A stretch of 25,880 nt of DNA from Gelidibacter sp038243395 (GTDB taxonomy: Bacteria; Bacteroidota; Bacteroidia; Flavobacteriales; Flavobacteriaceae): NCBI GenBank assembly GCA_038243395.1, contig JBBSRC010000069.1:1-25880 (forward strand), read 5' to 3'. Made by a program: the position numbers and the translations under genes. The notes under the pieces are model-generated. The model was not told the DNA's origin. It searched no databases and saw nothing but the letters and a program-made list of their open reading frames with translations. Positions 14,284 through 21,913 of the stretch are shown here, one piece after another (position 1 is the stretch's first letter; each line of letters opens with the position of its first letter).

Positions 14284-16758
14284 GTGATGATTTAAATGCT
14301 TCCTCTCTAATAAATAAGATTCGTATTTATTCAGCTCTCCAAAAACCAAGTTCTTCAATTTAGCATCCGGATGCGCTTTGAAATAGTGCACAAACTTTTC
14401 TCTTTGCTCTTTAAATTTCTGCTTTGCTGTTTCCAGATCAGGATATTTTAAATTCTCCAACTTATTTTTTTCGAGTAAGGGAAAATTCGTATTCTGTGGA
14501 AACTTCTCGTAATTATAAAGACTTGCATGCACTTTTTCCAAAATCTTTTCTGGTGTTGCTACTTCAAAATCCTGTATTTCTCCTGAGGCAATTTTATAGG
14601 TGTATTCCAGATGTTCCAACATGTGTTGTGGCGTCATGATACCCCATTTTGGCTTCGAGACTGAAGTCAATTTTAATAGATATTCTTGAATTTTATCATC
14701 GGTCATTTCTATAAAAACATCTTGTTTTTTCTGTACCATGGTCAAAATTGTAGCTACGGCTACTAATTCGTCAGCCGCATCAAAAATTTCAACAAACCAT
14801 TTAACGATTCCGCTTGGATGTTCTGCGGAAGCGACATCTCTATCCACTTTTTGTTTGCAGGTTAATCTTACATAAATAGTGTCATTATGATATAATGGAC
14901 GCAGAAAGCGACAATCTTCCAATCCGTAATTAGCGGCAACGGGCCCTTTATTTGGATAGACAAACAATCCAGCGGCTGCGGCGATAATCAAATAACCATG
15001 AGCGGTTCGCTTTTCAAAGATGCTTCCTTCTAAAGAAGTTGTATCTGTATGCGCATAAAAATGATCCCAAGTGAGATTAGAAAAATTGATGATGTCTGTA
15101 TCCGTAAGCGTTCGCTTATGGGTTTTTAGCGACATCCCTGGTTGAATATCTTCCCAATGGTATTTGAATGGGTGCTGCTCCGCTTCCTTATATTTTGCTT
15201 GGGCTTGAAATATACCCGTAATTTCCGTTAATGTGGTGGGCGAACCTTGAATGGCGGTACGTTGCAAATAATGTTTGATTCCACGCACACCTCCCATTTC
15301 TTCTCCACCTCCAGCACGCCCTGGGCCTCCGTGGACTAAATTAGGCAATGGCGATCCATGGCCCGTACTTTCTTTAGCCATTTCACGATTAATGACTAAA
15401 ATCCGTCCGTGATGAGATGCGGCATTGATGACGTATTCTTTAGCGATTTTATCGTCAAATGTTGCAATGGAAGACACTAGAGAACCTTTGCCCATATGCG
15501 CCAGCAAAATTGCTTCGTCCAAATTTTTGTATGGCATGATTGTACTCACAGGACCAAAAGCTTCTGTTTCATGAACCGCCAAATTTATAAAGGGATGGTC
15601 TTCTCTTAATAAAATCGGACTTAAAAAAGCACCTTTTTTGGCATCGGCGCCAATGGTATCAATTTTATCTAAATGGCCATAAACAATACTTGCCGTTTTG
15701 GCCAATTCTTGAACGCGATCTCTAACTTCATTAGCTTGATCTTTACTTATCAAAGCACCCATTCGCACTTCTTTGAGACGCGGATCGCCAATTGTAACTT
15801 TATCTAGGGCTATACCCAACGCAATTTGAACGTCTTCAACCAGATTTTCTGGAACAATAACTCTTCGAATTGCAGTACATTTCTGTCCACATTTTACCGT
15901 CATTTCATTACGAACTTCCTTGATGAATAAGTCAAATTCTGGAGTTCCAGGAAGAGCATCTTCTCCTAAGACAGAGCAATTTAATGAATCGGCTTCCATA
16001 TTAAATGGCACAGATTCTTGAATAATTCTTTTATGAGCTTTCAAGAGTCTGCCTGTGGTTGCAGAACCCGTGAATGTTACGACATCTTGAGATTCGACAG
16101 TATCTAAAATAGTCCGTGCTGACCCCGTAATTAGTTGTAGCGCACCTTCAGGCAAAATCCCAGATGCGATGATCTCGCGTACGACCGCTTCCGTCAAGAA
16201 AGAACCATTCGTAGCTGGCTTTACGACTGCGGGAACGCCTGCCATCCAATTAGTGGCGCATTTTTCCAGCATGCCCCAAACCGGGAAGTTAAAAGCATTA
16301 ATATGAATGGCCACACCGCGTTTTGGAACCATAATGTGGTGCGCCATAAATCGACCGCCGCGTGATAAATCAATAGGTTCGCCTTCGACATGATACCACT
16401 GATTTGGGAATAATTTTCTTAAAGAAGCATTAGCGAAAAGGTTACCAAATCCGCCTTCAATATCAATCCAACTATCCATTCTTGTAGCTCCGGTTCGATA
16501 ACTCAATTCATAAAAAGTTTCTTTACGCTTAGTAAGATATAAGGCTAAACTCTTTAACATGTTGCCACGTTCCTGAAAGGTCATTTTGCGAAGGACCTGA
16601 CCTCCAATGGTCCTTCCGTAATTCAGAATCTCGGCAAAATCCAAACCTTCTGTATCTGAAAGTGCTACGACTTCTCCTGTAATAGAGTCAAACATAGGAA
16701 CGCCTTCTCCCTTACCTTCCATCCATTGTCCTGTGACGTAATTTTGTATTTTTTTCAT
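14260..16758 (-). CDS. paaZ: PaaZ bifunctional ring-cleavage enzyme with extra C-terminal DUF1569/DinB-like domain
   Basis: Oxepin-CoA hydrolase and 3-oxo-5,6-dehydrosuberyl-CoA semialdehyde dehydrogenase. The protein has 832 residues against 681 in E. coli. Residues 1-520 are the aldehyde dehydrogenase, with Glu255 (NMEADSLN) and catalytic Cys294 (VKCGQKCTAIRR). Residues 530-678 are the MaoC-type hydratase with Asp565 and His570 (NLTWDHFYAH). Residues about 682-832 are an extension absent from E. coli PaaZ: WGIMTPQHMLEHLEYTYKI with His712/His716, and LVFGELNKYESYLLERKHLN followed by HHFEQFGL (His824/His825). This matches DUF1569, a DinB-like four-helix metal-binding fold. Its job in PaaZ is unknown. 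The extension is in frame without a repeat at the joint. Confidence 0.95.
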   Translation of the reverse strand: MKKIQNYVTGQWMEGKGEGVPMFDSITGEVVALSDTEGLDFAEILNYGRTIGGQVLRKMTFQERGNMLKSLALYLTKRKETFYELSYRTGATRMDSWIDIEGGFGNLFANASLRKLFPNQWYHVEGEPIDLSRGGRFMAHHIMVPKRGVAIHINAFNFPVWGMLEKCATNWMAGVPAVVKPATNGSFLTEAVVREIIASGILPEGALQLITGSARTILDTVESQDVVTFTGSATTGRLLKAHKRIIQESVPFNMEADSLNCSVLGEDALPGTPEFDLFIKEVRNEMTVKCGQKCTAIRRVIVPENLVEDVQIALGIALDKVTIGDPRLKEVRMGALISKDQANEVRDRVQELAKTASIVYGHLDKIDTIGADAKKGAFLSPILLREDHPFINLAVHETEAFGPVSTIMPYKNLDEAILLAHMGKGSLVSSIATFDDKIAKEYVINAASHHGRILVINREMAKESTGHGSPLPNLVHGGPGRAGGGEEMGGVRGIKHYLQRTAIQGSPTTLTEITGIFQAQAKYKEAEQHPFKYHWEDIQPGMSLKTHKRTLTDTDIINFSNLTWDHFYAHTDTTSLEGSIFEKRTAHGYLIIAAAAGLFVYPNKGPVAANYGLEDCRFLRPLYHNDTIYVRLTCKQKVDRDVASAEHPSGIVKWFVEIFDAADELVAVATILTMVQKKQDVFIEMTDDKIQEYLLKLTSVSKPKWGIMTPQHMLEHLEYTYKIASGEIQDFEVATPEKILEKVHASLYNYEKFPQNTNFPLLEKNKLENLKYPDLETAKQKFKEQREKFVHYFKAHPDAKLKNLVFGELNKYESYLLERKHLNHHFEQFGLL

Positions 16759-16823
16759 CCTATTCTTTTATTTTACAACGAAGGAAATTTTAGTAATCCT
16801 CAAAATTTTTTGATACGAACAAG

Positions 16824-17156
16824 TTATAATCTCAAAATATCATCAAGTGTTTCTTTTATCTTCAAAACATCTTCTGCGGAAACTGCTCCTATCTTCTTCT
16901 TGAAACGTAATTTAGATAAGGTTCTAATTTGAAACACTAATACCTCTGATGGAACTTCTAAGCCATTGATTTTATTTGGCTTCAAAATAGGATTACCCTT
17001 ATAACCTTTTATAGATCTTGTCAATGGACAAATGATCGCCAAATCAGAATTCTCATTCATCAAGTTGCCGCTAATAACAATAGCAGGTCTATTCCCAGCT
17101 TGCTCATTTCCTTTAATGGGATCGAGATATACATTCCATATTTCCCCTTGTCTCAT
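16824..17156 (-). CDS. MazF/PemK-family toxin
   Basis: A 110-residue predicted endoribonuclease toxin. The N-terminus MRQGEIWNVYLDPIKGNEQA continues GNRPAIVISGN, and later ICPLTRSIKGYKGN, all diagnostic of the PemK/MazF fold including the conserved Arg in GNRPA and Thr-Arg in PLTRS. It overlaps the antitoxin gene by four bases (ATGA), the usual arrangement with antitoxin first. No lesions are seen, so the module looks functional. It is wedged between paaJ and paaZ in the paa gene row. Confidence 0.9.
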   Translation of the reverse strand: MRQGEIWNVYLDPIKGNEQAGNRPAIVISGNLMNENSDLAIICPLTRSIKGYKGNPILKPNKINGLEVPSEVLVFQIRTLSKLRFKKKIGAVSAEDVLKIKETLDDILRL

Positions 17157-17398
17157 TTCTTCTCGAGTTCCTTTAAAATTCGCATATAATCTTCCAAACC
17201 GTCTTCAGCAAGCGAAAGCATTTCTGGATCACTAGAAGCACGTTGAAAAGATTTGGCATACTCAGCGCGCTTTATTTGATCTAAATAATATTCCAAGGCC
17301 TTCTCTATAATTTTATTCTTTGGAAGCTCGAGGTTTTTTGCTGTCTCCGCTAAGTCTTTCAGTAATTTATCAGGTAATGATGATGTGAATGTTGCCAT
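17153..17398 (-). CDS. MazE-type antitoxin, ribbon-helix-helix
   Basis: An 81-residue antitoxin partner of the MazF-like toxin. The N-terminus MATFTSSLPDKLLKDLAETA followed by LELPKNKIIEKALEYYLDQ is a typical CopG/ribbon-helix-helix DNA-binding domain (about 1-45). The acidic C-terminus (SDPEMLSLAEDGLEDYMRILKELEKK in part) should bind and block the toxin. As is normal, it would repress its own operon; an AT-rich palindrome lies just upstream. Assignment rests on fold pattern plus pairing with the toxin. Confidence 0.85.
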   Translation of the reverse strand: MATFTSSLPDKLLKDLAETAKNLELPKNKIIEKALEYYLDQIKRAEYAKSFQRASSDPEMLSLAEDGLEDYMRILKELEKK

Positions 17399-17411
17399 TT
17401 CGTATTTATTT

Positions 17412-17440
17412 TACATAAATATAATAAATATTTATATGAA
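17412..17440. promoter_or_regulatory. Possible antitoxin operator
   Basis: The perfect 12-base palindrome ATAAATATTTAT (17424-17435) sits within a longer imperfect inverted repeat of CATAAATAT words, 15-40 bases upstream of the antitoxin start. Self-repression by ribbon-helix-helix antitoxins through such sites is known; binding here is inferred, and AT-richness makes chance palindromes likely. Confidence 0.35.
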
Positions 17441-17462
17441 TTATTTTAATAATCCTACATAG

Positions 17463-18677
17463 TTATAAATCCACATTTTCAATGATAGCCGCATAACCTT
17501 GCCCAACCCCAATACACATCGTAATCAATGCATATCGCTTCCCAGTTTCCTTCAACTCCAATGCCGCTGAATACGTGATTCTAGTTCCCGTAACACCTAG
17601 CGGATGACCAATAGCGATAGAACCTCCATTTGGATTCACTCTCGGATCATCATCTGCCAATCCCCATGATCTCGTGCATGCCAAAGCTTGTGCTGCAAAG
17701 GCTTCGTTAAGCTCGATAACATCCATGTCGGCCATAGTTAATCCAGCTTTTTCCAAAGCTTTATTAGATGCTTCCACTGGACCAATTCCCATGAGTCTCG
17801 GTTCGACGCCAACAACGGCGGAGCTTACGATTCGTGCCAAAGGCTTTAAATTATATTTTTTAACTGCATCGTCTGATGCAATAATTGTCACAGCCGCACC
17901 ATCATTCAATCCTGATGAATTTCCTGCGGTCACGCTGCCACCATCTTCTTTGAATGCGCCTCGCAATTTTCCTAAAACATCCAGAGACGTGCCTGGTTTT
18001 ACGAATTCATCTTTTGAAAATTGGATGGGGTCTTTCTTTCGCTGTGGAATTTCTACCGTAGTAATTTCTTTCGCCAAGCGCCCATTTTCTTGTGCTTTAG
18101 CCGCCTTCATTTGGCTCCAATAAGCGAATTTATCTTGATCTTCACGAGAGATATTGTACTTCTCTACAAGATTTTCAGCGGTCTGGCCCATACCTTCCGT
18201 TCCATATAGTTTTTGCATTTTAGGATTGACAAATCGCCATCCGAAACTGGAATCATACATTTTGGCATCTGTACCAAAAGCACTTGAAGGTTTAGCAACG
18301 ACGTATGGTCCCCGCGTCATGTTTTCAACACCTCCAGCTATAAACACTTCCCCATCGCCAGCTTTAATAGCACGATTGGCGTGAATGATTGCGGATAATC
18401 CAGAGCTACATAATCGGTTAACGGTTTCTCCAGGAACCGTAAATGGTAAACCAGCCAAAAGAGAAGCCATTCTCGCCACATTACGATTGTCCTCACCCGC
18501 TTGATTGGCGCATCCCAAAATAACATCATCATATGCATCTTTTGGAATGTTTGGATTTCGTTTTACAATTTCTTCAATGACCAATGCCCCCAAATCGTCA
18601 GTTCGCACTGCTGCTAATGTGCCTTGATAACTTCCTATTGGCGTTCTAATACCATCTATGATGTATGCTTCTTTCAT
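17463..18677 (-). CDS. paaJ: 3-oxoadipyl-CoA/3-oxo-5,6-dehydrosuberyl-CoA thiolase
   Basis: A 404-residue degradative thiolase that cleaves 3-oxo-5,6-dehydrosuberyl-CoA and later 3-oxoadipyl-CoA, releasing acetyl-CoA. The acyl-accepting Cys90 lies in ETVNRLCSSGLSA. The C-terminal active-site elements are GGSIAIGHPLGVTGTR and ALITMCIGVGQG. GGVENMTRGPYVV, VNPKMQKLYGTEGMGQTAEN and ELNEAFAAQALAC support PaaJ/PcaF over biosynthetic thiolases. The length fits PaaJ (about 401). A REP-like hairpin sits 11 bases upstream of the start. The toxin-antitoxin pair follows after 64 bases. Confidence 0.92.
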   Translation of the reverse strand: MKEAYIIDGIRTPIGSYQGTLAAVRTDDLGALVIEEIVKRNPNIPKDAYDDVILGCANQAGEDNRNVARMASLLAGLPFTVPGETVNRLCSSGLSAIIHANRAIKAGDGEVFIAGGVENMTRGPYVVAKPSSAFGTDAKMYDSSFGWRFVNPKMQKLYGTEGMGQTAENLVEKYNISREDQDKFAYWSQMKAAKAQENGRLAKEITTVEIPQRKKDPIQFSKDEFVKPGTSLDVLGKLRGAFKEDGGSVTAGNSSGLNDGAAVTIIASDDAVKKYNLKPLARIVSSAVVGVEPRLMGIGPVEASNKALEKAGLTMADMDVIELNEAFAAQALACTRSWGLADDDPRVNPNGGSIAIGHPLGVTGTRITYSAALELKETGKRYALITMCIGVGQGYAAIIENVDL

Positions 18678-18941
18678 AAGCTTGGGTCATTCCCGCGAAG
18701 GCGGGAATCTATTTAATTTTTTTAATAACGCCCGAAGGTCGTATCTCTTTTTAATTAATATAATCTGGTTACCTACAAGCTTTAAATAACTTGTAGGCTA
18801 TATTTTAGACAATAGTTTAAAATATACTTGTAATGAGCAAGCATATATTAAATGTGGTTTAATACAACTCTGAGATTAGCTCCGCTGAATCTTCGATCCA
18901 CGGCCTTTTATTCGACAAGCTCAGTCACCACGCAGAAACTT
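18678..18941. other. Repeat-rich spacer between the YpfJ-like gene and paaJ
   Basis: No gene was found. It holds the REP-like hairpin at 18689-18708, a partial GGGCGTT-type remnant (AACGCCCGAAGG, 18726-18737), the stem CCTACAAG/CTTGTAGG (18772-18779 and 18790-18797), and a TTCGACAAGCTCAG repeat piece at 18911-18924. Confidence 0.6.
18689..18708. repeat. REP-like hairpin just upstream of the paaJ start
   Basis: ATTCCCGC (18689-18696) and GCGGGAAT (18701-18708) form a perfect eight-base stem with a four-base loop. It lies 11 bases before the paaJ ATG and belongs to the same family as 13797-13814 and, more loosely, 9652-9668. Confidence 0.75.
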
Positions 18942-19805
18942 TTAATTCATCAATTCAGAAAACGTATCGCCTTGTTTGATATCTCCAGTTTTGTAACCTT
19001 TTAAGAACCAAAATTTTCGTTGTTCAGAAGTACCATGGGTAAAGCTATCTGGTTGCACACTACCCTGGACTCTTTTTTGAATGGCGTCATCGCCGACAGC
19101 ATTGGCCGCACTTAAAGCTTCATCAATATCGCCTTCTTCCAAATATTCTTGATTGTAATGCGCCCAAACTCCTGCGTAAAAATCGGCTTGCAGTTCTTGT
19201 GCCACCGAAAGCTGATTGGCTCCTGTTTCATTAGTTTGTTGTTGCATTTGACGTACTTTCTGAGAAGTACCCAACAAGGTTTGAACATGATGTCCGATCT
19301 CGTGGGCAGTGACATACGCCATTGCAAAATCCCCGCCTTTTGCCCCAAAACGAGATTGTAATTCGTCAAAAAACGCTAAATCCATATACAGTTTTTGATC
19401 AGCAGGACAATAAAATGGGCCTGAAGCCGAACTTGCATTTCCGCATCCTGTGGAAACAGCATCTGTAAACAGAACCATTTTTGGCTCTTGATAGTTACCC
19501 AGATTATTTTCCTTAAAAATCTGCTGCCAGATATCCTCAGTATCCACTAAAATAGCGTTCATAAAACCACCCAATTCTTTTTCTTTGGCTGTCAATTCAC
19601 GTACCTCACCAGATTGTGATGAAGATTGCGATCGTGTAACCCCTTCGAGGATTGGAGCAAGAGTTTGCCCAGTTTCCCCACCAAAAAGCTGGAGCAGTAC
19701 GACTACAACAGCTATTATACCGCCGCCAGCAGCTAATTTACCTTTGGAACTCATCCCACGACGGTCTTCCATATTATCACTTTGTCTTCTACCTTGCCAT
19801 TTCAT
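18942..19805 (-). CDS. YpfJ-type neutral zinc metallopeptidase
   Basis: A 287-residue membrane-anchored putative zinc protease (YpfJ/KPN_00809 family). The N-terminus MKWQGRRQSDNMEDRRG is the family signature, followed by one membrane segment (about 25-43, AAGGGIIAVVVVLLQLFGG), so the catalytic part is outside the cytosol. The zinc motif is HEIGHH (His168, Glu169, His172) in YVTAHEIGHHVQ, with ELQADFYAGVWAH further on as the likely third-ligand region. CGNASSASGPFYCPADQKLY is another family block. It has its own -7 box and no known part in phenylacetate degradation, although it sits between paaI and paaJ. Confidence 0.92.
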   Translation of the reverse strand: MKWQGRRQSDNMEDRRGMSSKGKLAAGGGIIAVVVVLLQLFGGETGQTLAPILEGVTRSQSSSQSGEVRELTAKEKELGGFMNAILVDTEDIWQQIFKENNLGNYQEPKMVLFTDAVSTGCGNASSASGPFYCPADQKLYMDLAFFDELQSRFGAKGGDFAMAYVTAHEIGHHVQTLLGTSQKVRQMQQQTNETGANQLSVAQELQADFYAGVWAHYNQEYLEEGDIDEALSAANAVGDDAIQKRVQGSVQPDSFTHGTSEQRKFWFLKGYKTGDIKQGDTFSELMN

Positions 19806-19846
19806 AACTATTATTGTTTATGGTTGTTTTATTTTCAATTATTTGA

Positions 19847-19854
19847 CAAATATA
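19847..19854 (-). promoter_or_regulatory. -7 box for the YpfJ-type gene
   Basis: On the minus strand TATATTTG matches TAnnTTTG exactly, 42 bases upstream of the protease start codon. No convincing -33 TTTG was found. It is the only such box noticed in the intergenic DNA of the paa region. Confidence 0.45.
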
Positions 19855-19870
19855 TATTATCACAAAGGCT

Positions 19871-20284
19871 TTATTCCTCCCAATCTTTGCTGGTTCGATA
19901 AACAACACCTTTAAAAAGAGCTACCAATTCATCTCCACGCTTGACTTCGATAATATTGAAACCTAACTTATTATTTACTTTTTCAATTACTGATTCTGCG
20001 ACCAAATAATCCCCTTCTTTTAAGGCTTCGATATGGTTGATGCTTGTTTCGATAGAAACAGCATACTTTCCATGAGTGTTAGCGGCAAAACCACAGGCCG
20101 TATCTGCTAATGAATAACTGATACCGCCATGTGCTTTTCCCATACTGTTCAGCATTTCTTTACGGATGGTCATTGCGACTTTACATCTGCCTATTTCACA
20201 TTCAAGAATTTTGATTCCGAGCCAGGAGCTATAAGCGTCTTGACTTAACATTTTGTATGGTATTTGATTTCCGTCTATTGCCAT
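19871..20284 (-). CDS. paaI: PaaI hotdog-fold acyl-CoA thioesterase
   Basis: A 137-residue hotdog thioesterase that in E. coli hydrolyses ring-hydroxylated phenylacetyl-CoA and is thought to free CoA from stalled intermediates. The catalytic segment is GKAHGGISYSLADTACGFAA, where HGG and the Asp in SLAD are the family's active-site elements. EMLNSMGK before it and ALKEGDYLVAESVI after it also fit. The frame runs ten codons further upstream, but that start would be GTG and the extra codons come from the repeat arm next door, so the ATG at 20282-20284 is chosen. It is followed by the YpfJ-type gene. Confidence 0.85.
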   Translation of the reverse strand: MAIDGNQIPYKMLSQDAYSSWLGIKILECEIGRCKVAMTIRKEMLNSMGKAHGGISYSLADTACGFAANTHGKYAVSIETSINHIEALKEGDYLVAESVIEKVNNKLGFNIIEVKRGDELVALFKGVVYRTSKDWEE

Positions 20285-20725
20285 TAGGGATTTGGTATTA
20301 GGAATTAATCTCACTGTTTTCTTTCTAAAATCTTCTTTCTTAAGGAAGACATCATTTTTGTCAATTCTGAAATTAATTTTCTGTTTTCCTCATCTCGTTC
20401 AAAATTAATATATAAGCGCCTTCTTGCCTTTGTACTGCAACTAACACATTCATTTGCGCTATAAATTACGTAATTTATATGTTTGACAAACTGTGCGTCT
20501 GAACCAGTTTAACCTTCAGCGATATTTAATGCGATTGAATCGGCAGCTCTTCTAAACTGTGATGACAATGCATATAATTCATAGGTCGGGAATTTTTTAA
20601 CTAAAGAATCCACGACCTCACCAAAATCCATCGCTTTTTGATAAACCTGTAAATCCTCAAACTTAAAATGATAGTTACTATTCATACTAATGCCAAATTC
20701 CTATTACCTAATTCCAGTTAAAATT
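20285..20725. repeat. Inverted-arm spacer element filled by a four-helix-bundle pseudogene (paaH/paaI)
   Basis: The whole spacer. The left arm (about 20282-20310) is made of ATTAGGGATTTGGTATTAGG words; the right arm (about 20686-20718) has the inverse words (AATGCCAAATTCCTATTACC then TAATTCC). The two arms are thus inverted copies of the same word set, with the pseudogene between. Confidence 0.55.
20311..20685 (-). pseudogene. Four-helix-bundle gene with a single in-frame stop
   Basis: From the ATG at 20683-20685 one frame runs 124 codons: MNSNYHFKFEDLQVYQKAMD, LSSQFRRAADSIALNIAEG, then TAA (20509-20511), then TGSDAQFVKHINYVIYSANE, CSTKARRRLYINFERDEENR and a tail ending at a TGA at 20311-20313. 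The family motif is NIAEGSTGSD, so a Ser codon seems to have become TAA by one substitution; there is no frameshift. It belongs to the same subgroup as the pseudogene at 12612-12989 (both start M..x.YHFxFE.L.VYQKA). Confidence 0.8.
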
Positions 20726-21913
20726 TTATTTAAAAAACCTCATTCCTTGATTGTTCATTCTCCGCAACAACGGACTACAACGATACCTATCTTCACGATA
20801 TTCATTATAAAGTTCGTCCATTTTGTCGACGCACCAATCGATTCCTTTTTCATTTGCCCAAGCCAATAGTCCTTTTGGATAATTGACGCCTTTGGTCATA
20901 GCATTATCGATGTCTTCTGCGGAAGCGATATTCCAAAATAAAGCATCGACAGCTTCATTGATAAGCATGACGAGGACACGATCGAATATTTGTTGTGCTA
21001 ATTTTTTTTCATGTAAATCTTTCGCTTGATAATAATCGCGTTCAGGAATGATGATATTTCCGTTTTTATCATAATTGTAATACCCTTTTCCTGATTTCCT
21101 ACCTAAATAACCCGCTTCTGAAAAACGTTTCTGAGTGAAGGATGGTTTATATCGTGGGTCAAAATAAAAGGCCGTGAACACAGTTTCAGTTACTGTGTAA
21201 TTAACATCATTTCCAATAAAATCCATTAATTCGAAAGGTCCCATTTTGAATCCACCCAAGCTTTTCATACTTTCATCGATGGTTGCAAAATCGGCGATTC
21301 CTTCTTCATAAATGCGTAAAGCTTCACCATAAAATGGTCTAGCAACGCGATTGACGATAAACCCTGGAGTATCTTTGGCAACGGCGACCACTTTATTCCA
21401 ATCGGAAATAATCTTTACCGACTTTTGTAAAACCTCCTTTGAGGTTTGAATGGCAGGAATAACTTCTACAAATTGCATCAATGGTGCTGGATTAAAAAAG
21501 TGGATTCCAATGCAGCGTCTTGGATTCTTTAAGGATGCAGCAATCGACGCTATTGATAAACTTGAGGTGTTTGAAGCGATGATACAGGTATCAGAAACAT
21601 AAGTTTCCAATTCTGAAAAGACTTTCTTTTTAATATCTAAATTTTCTACAATAGCTTCAATTGTTAAATCAGAATCTGACAGATCTTTTAAAGAATTTAC
21701 GTAGGATATGTTATTTTGAATGCGTGATTTTTCCGCAGAATCAATACGCTCCTTCTCGATAAGTCTTGATAGCACTTTTTCTAAAGCAAATTTGGATTTA
21801 TCCAAGGCCTCTTGATTAGTGTCATATAACTTGATTTTACAACCAGATGTTGCAGCAACTTGTGCGATGCCGCTTCCCATAGTACCCGAACCGATGATTC
21901 CTACTTTTATCAT
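20726..21913 (-). CDS. paaH: 3-hydroxyacyl-CoA (3-hydroxyadipyl-CoA) dehydrogenase
   Basis: A 395-residue NAD-dependent dehydrogenase that oxidises 3-hydroxyadipyl-CoA to 3-oxoadipyl-CoA. The Rossmann motif is GIIGSGTMGSG (6-15). The catalytic pair is His138 in GIHFFNPAPLMQFVE and Glu150. Two 3HCDH C-terminal domains follow, with DTPGFIVNRVARPF and GPFELMDFIGNDV, then AVDALFWNIASAEDIDNAM. It has no hydratase domain, unlike FadB, so it needs a separate partner such as the PaaF candidate. Spacers on both sides are inverted-arm elements with four-helix-bundle genes. Confidence 0.9.
   Translation of the reverse strand: MIKVGIIGSGTMGSGIAQVAATSGCKIKLYDTNQEALDKSKFALEKVLSRLIEKERIDSAEKSRIQNNISYVNSLKDLSDSDLTIEAIVENLDIKKKVFSELETYVSDTCIIASNTSSLSIASIAASLKNPRRCIGIHFFNPAPLMQFVEVIPAIQTSKEVLQKSVKIISDWNKVVAVAKDTPGFIVNRVARPFYGEALRIYEEGIADFATIDESMKSLGGFKMGPFELMDFIGNDVNYTVTETVFTAFYFDPRYKPSFTQKRFSEAGYLGRKSGKGYYNYDKNGNIIIPERDYYQAKDLHEKKLAQQIFDRVLVMLINEAVDALFWNIASAEDIDNAMTKGVNYPKGLLAWANEKGIDWCVDKMDELYNEYREDRYRCSPLLRRMNNQGMRFFK

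Noticed and set aside
17674..18123. 149-codon open frame on the plus strand
   Set aside because: Antisense to paaJ with no recognisable features; the paaJ frame carries all catalytic motifs.
20509..20511. In-frame TAA in the helix-bundle gene considered as recoding
   Set aside because: It replaces a conserved Ser codon by a single change and two sister copies are also damaged, so ordinary decay is the simpler explanation.
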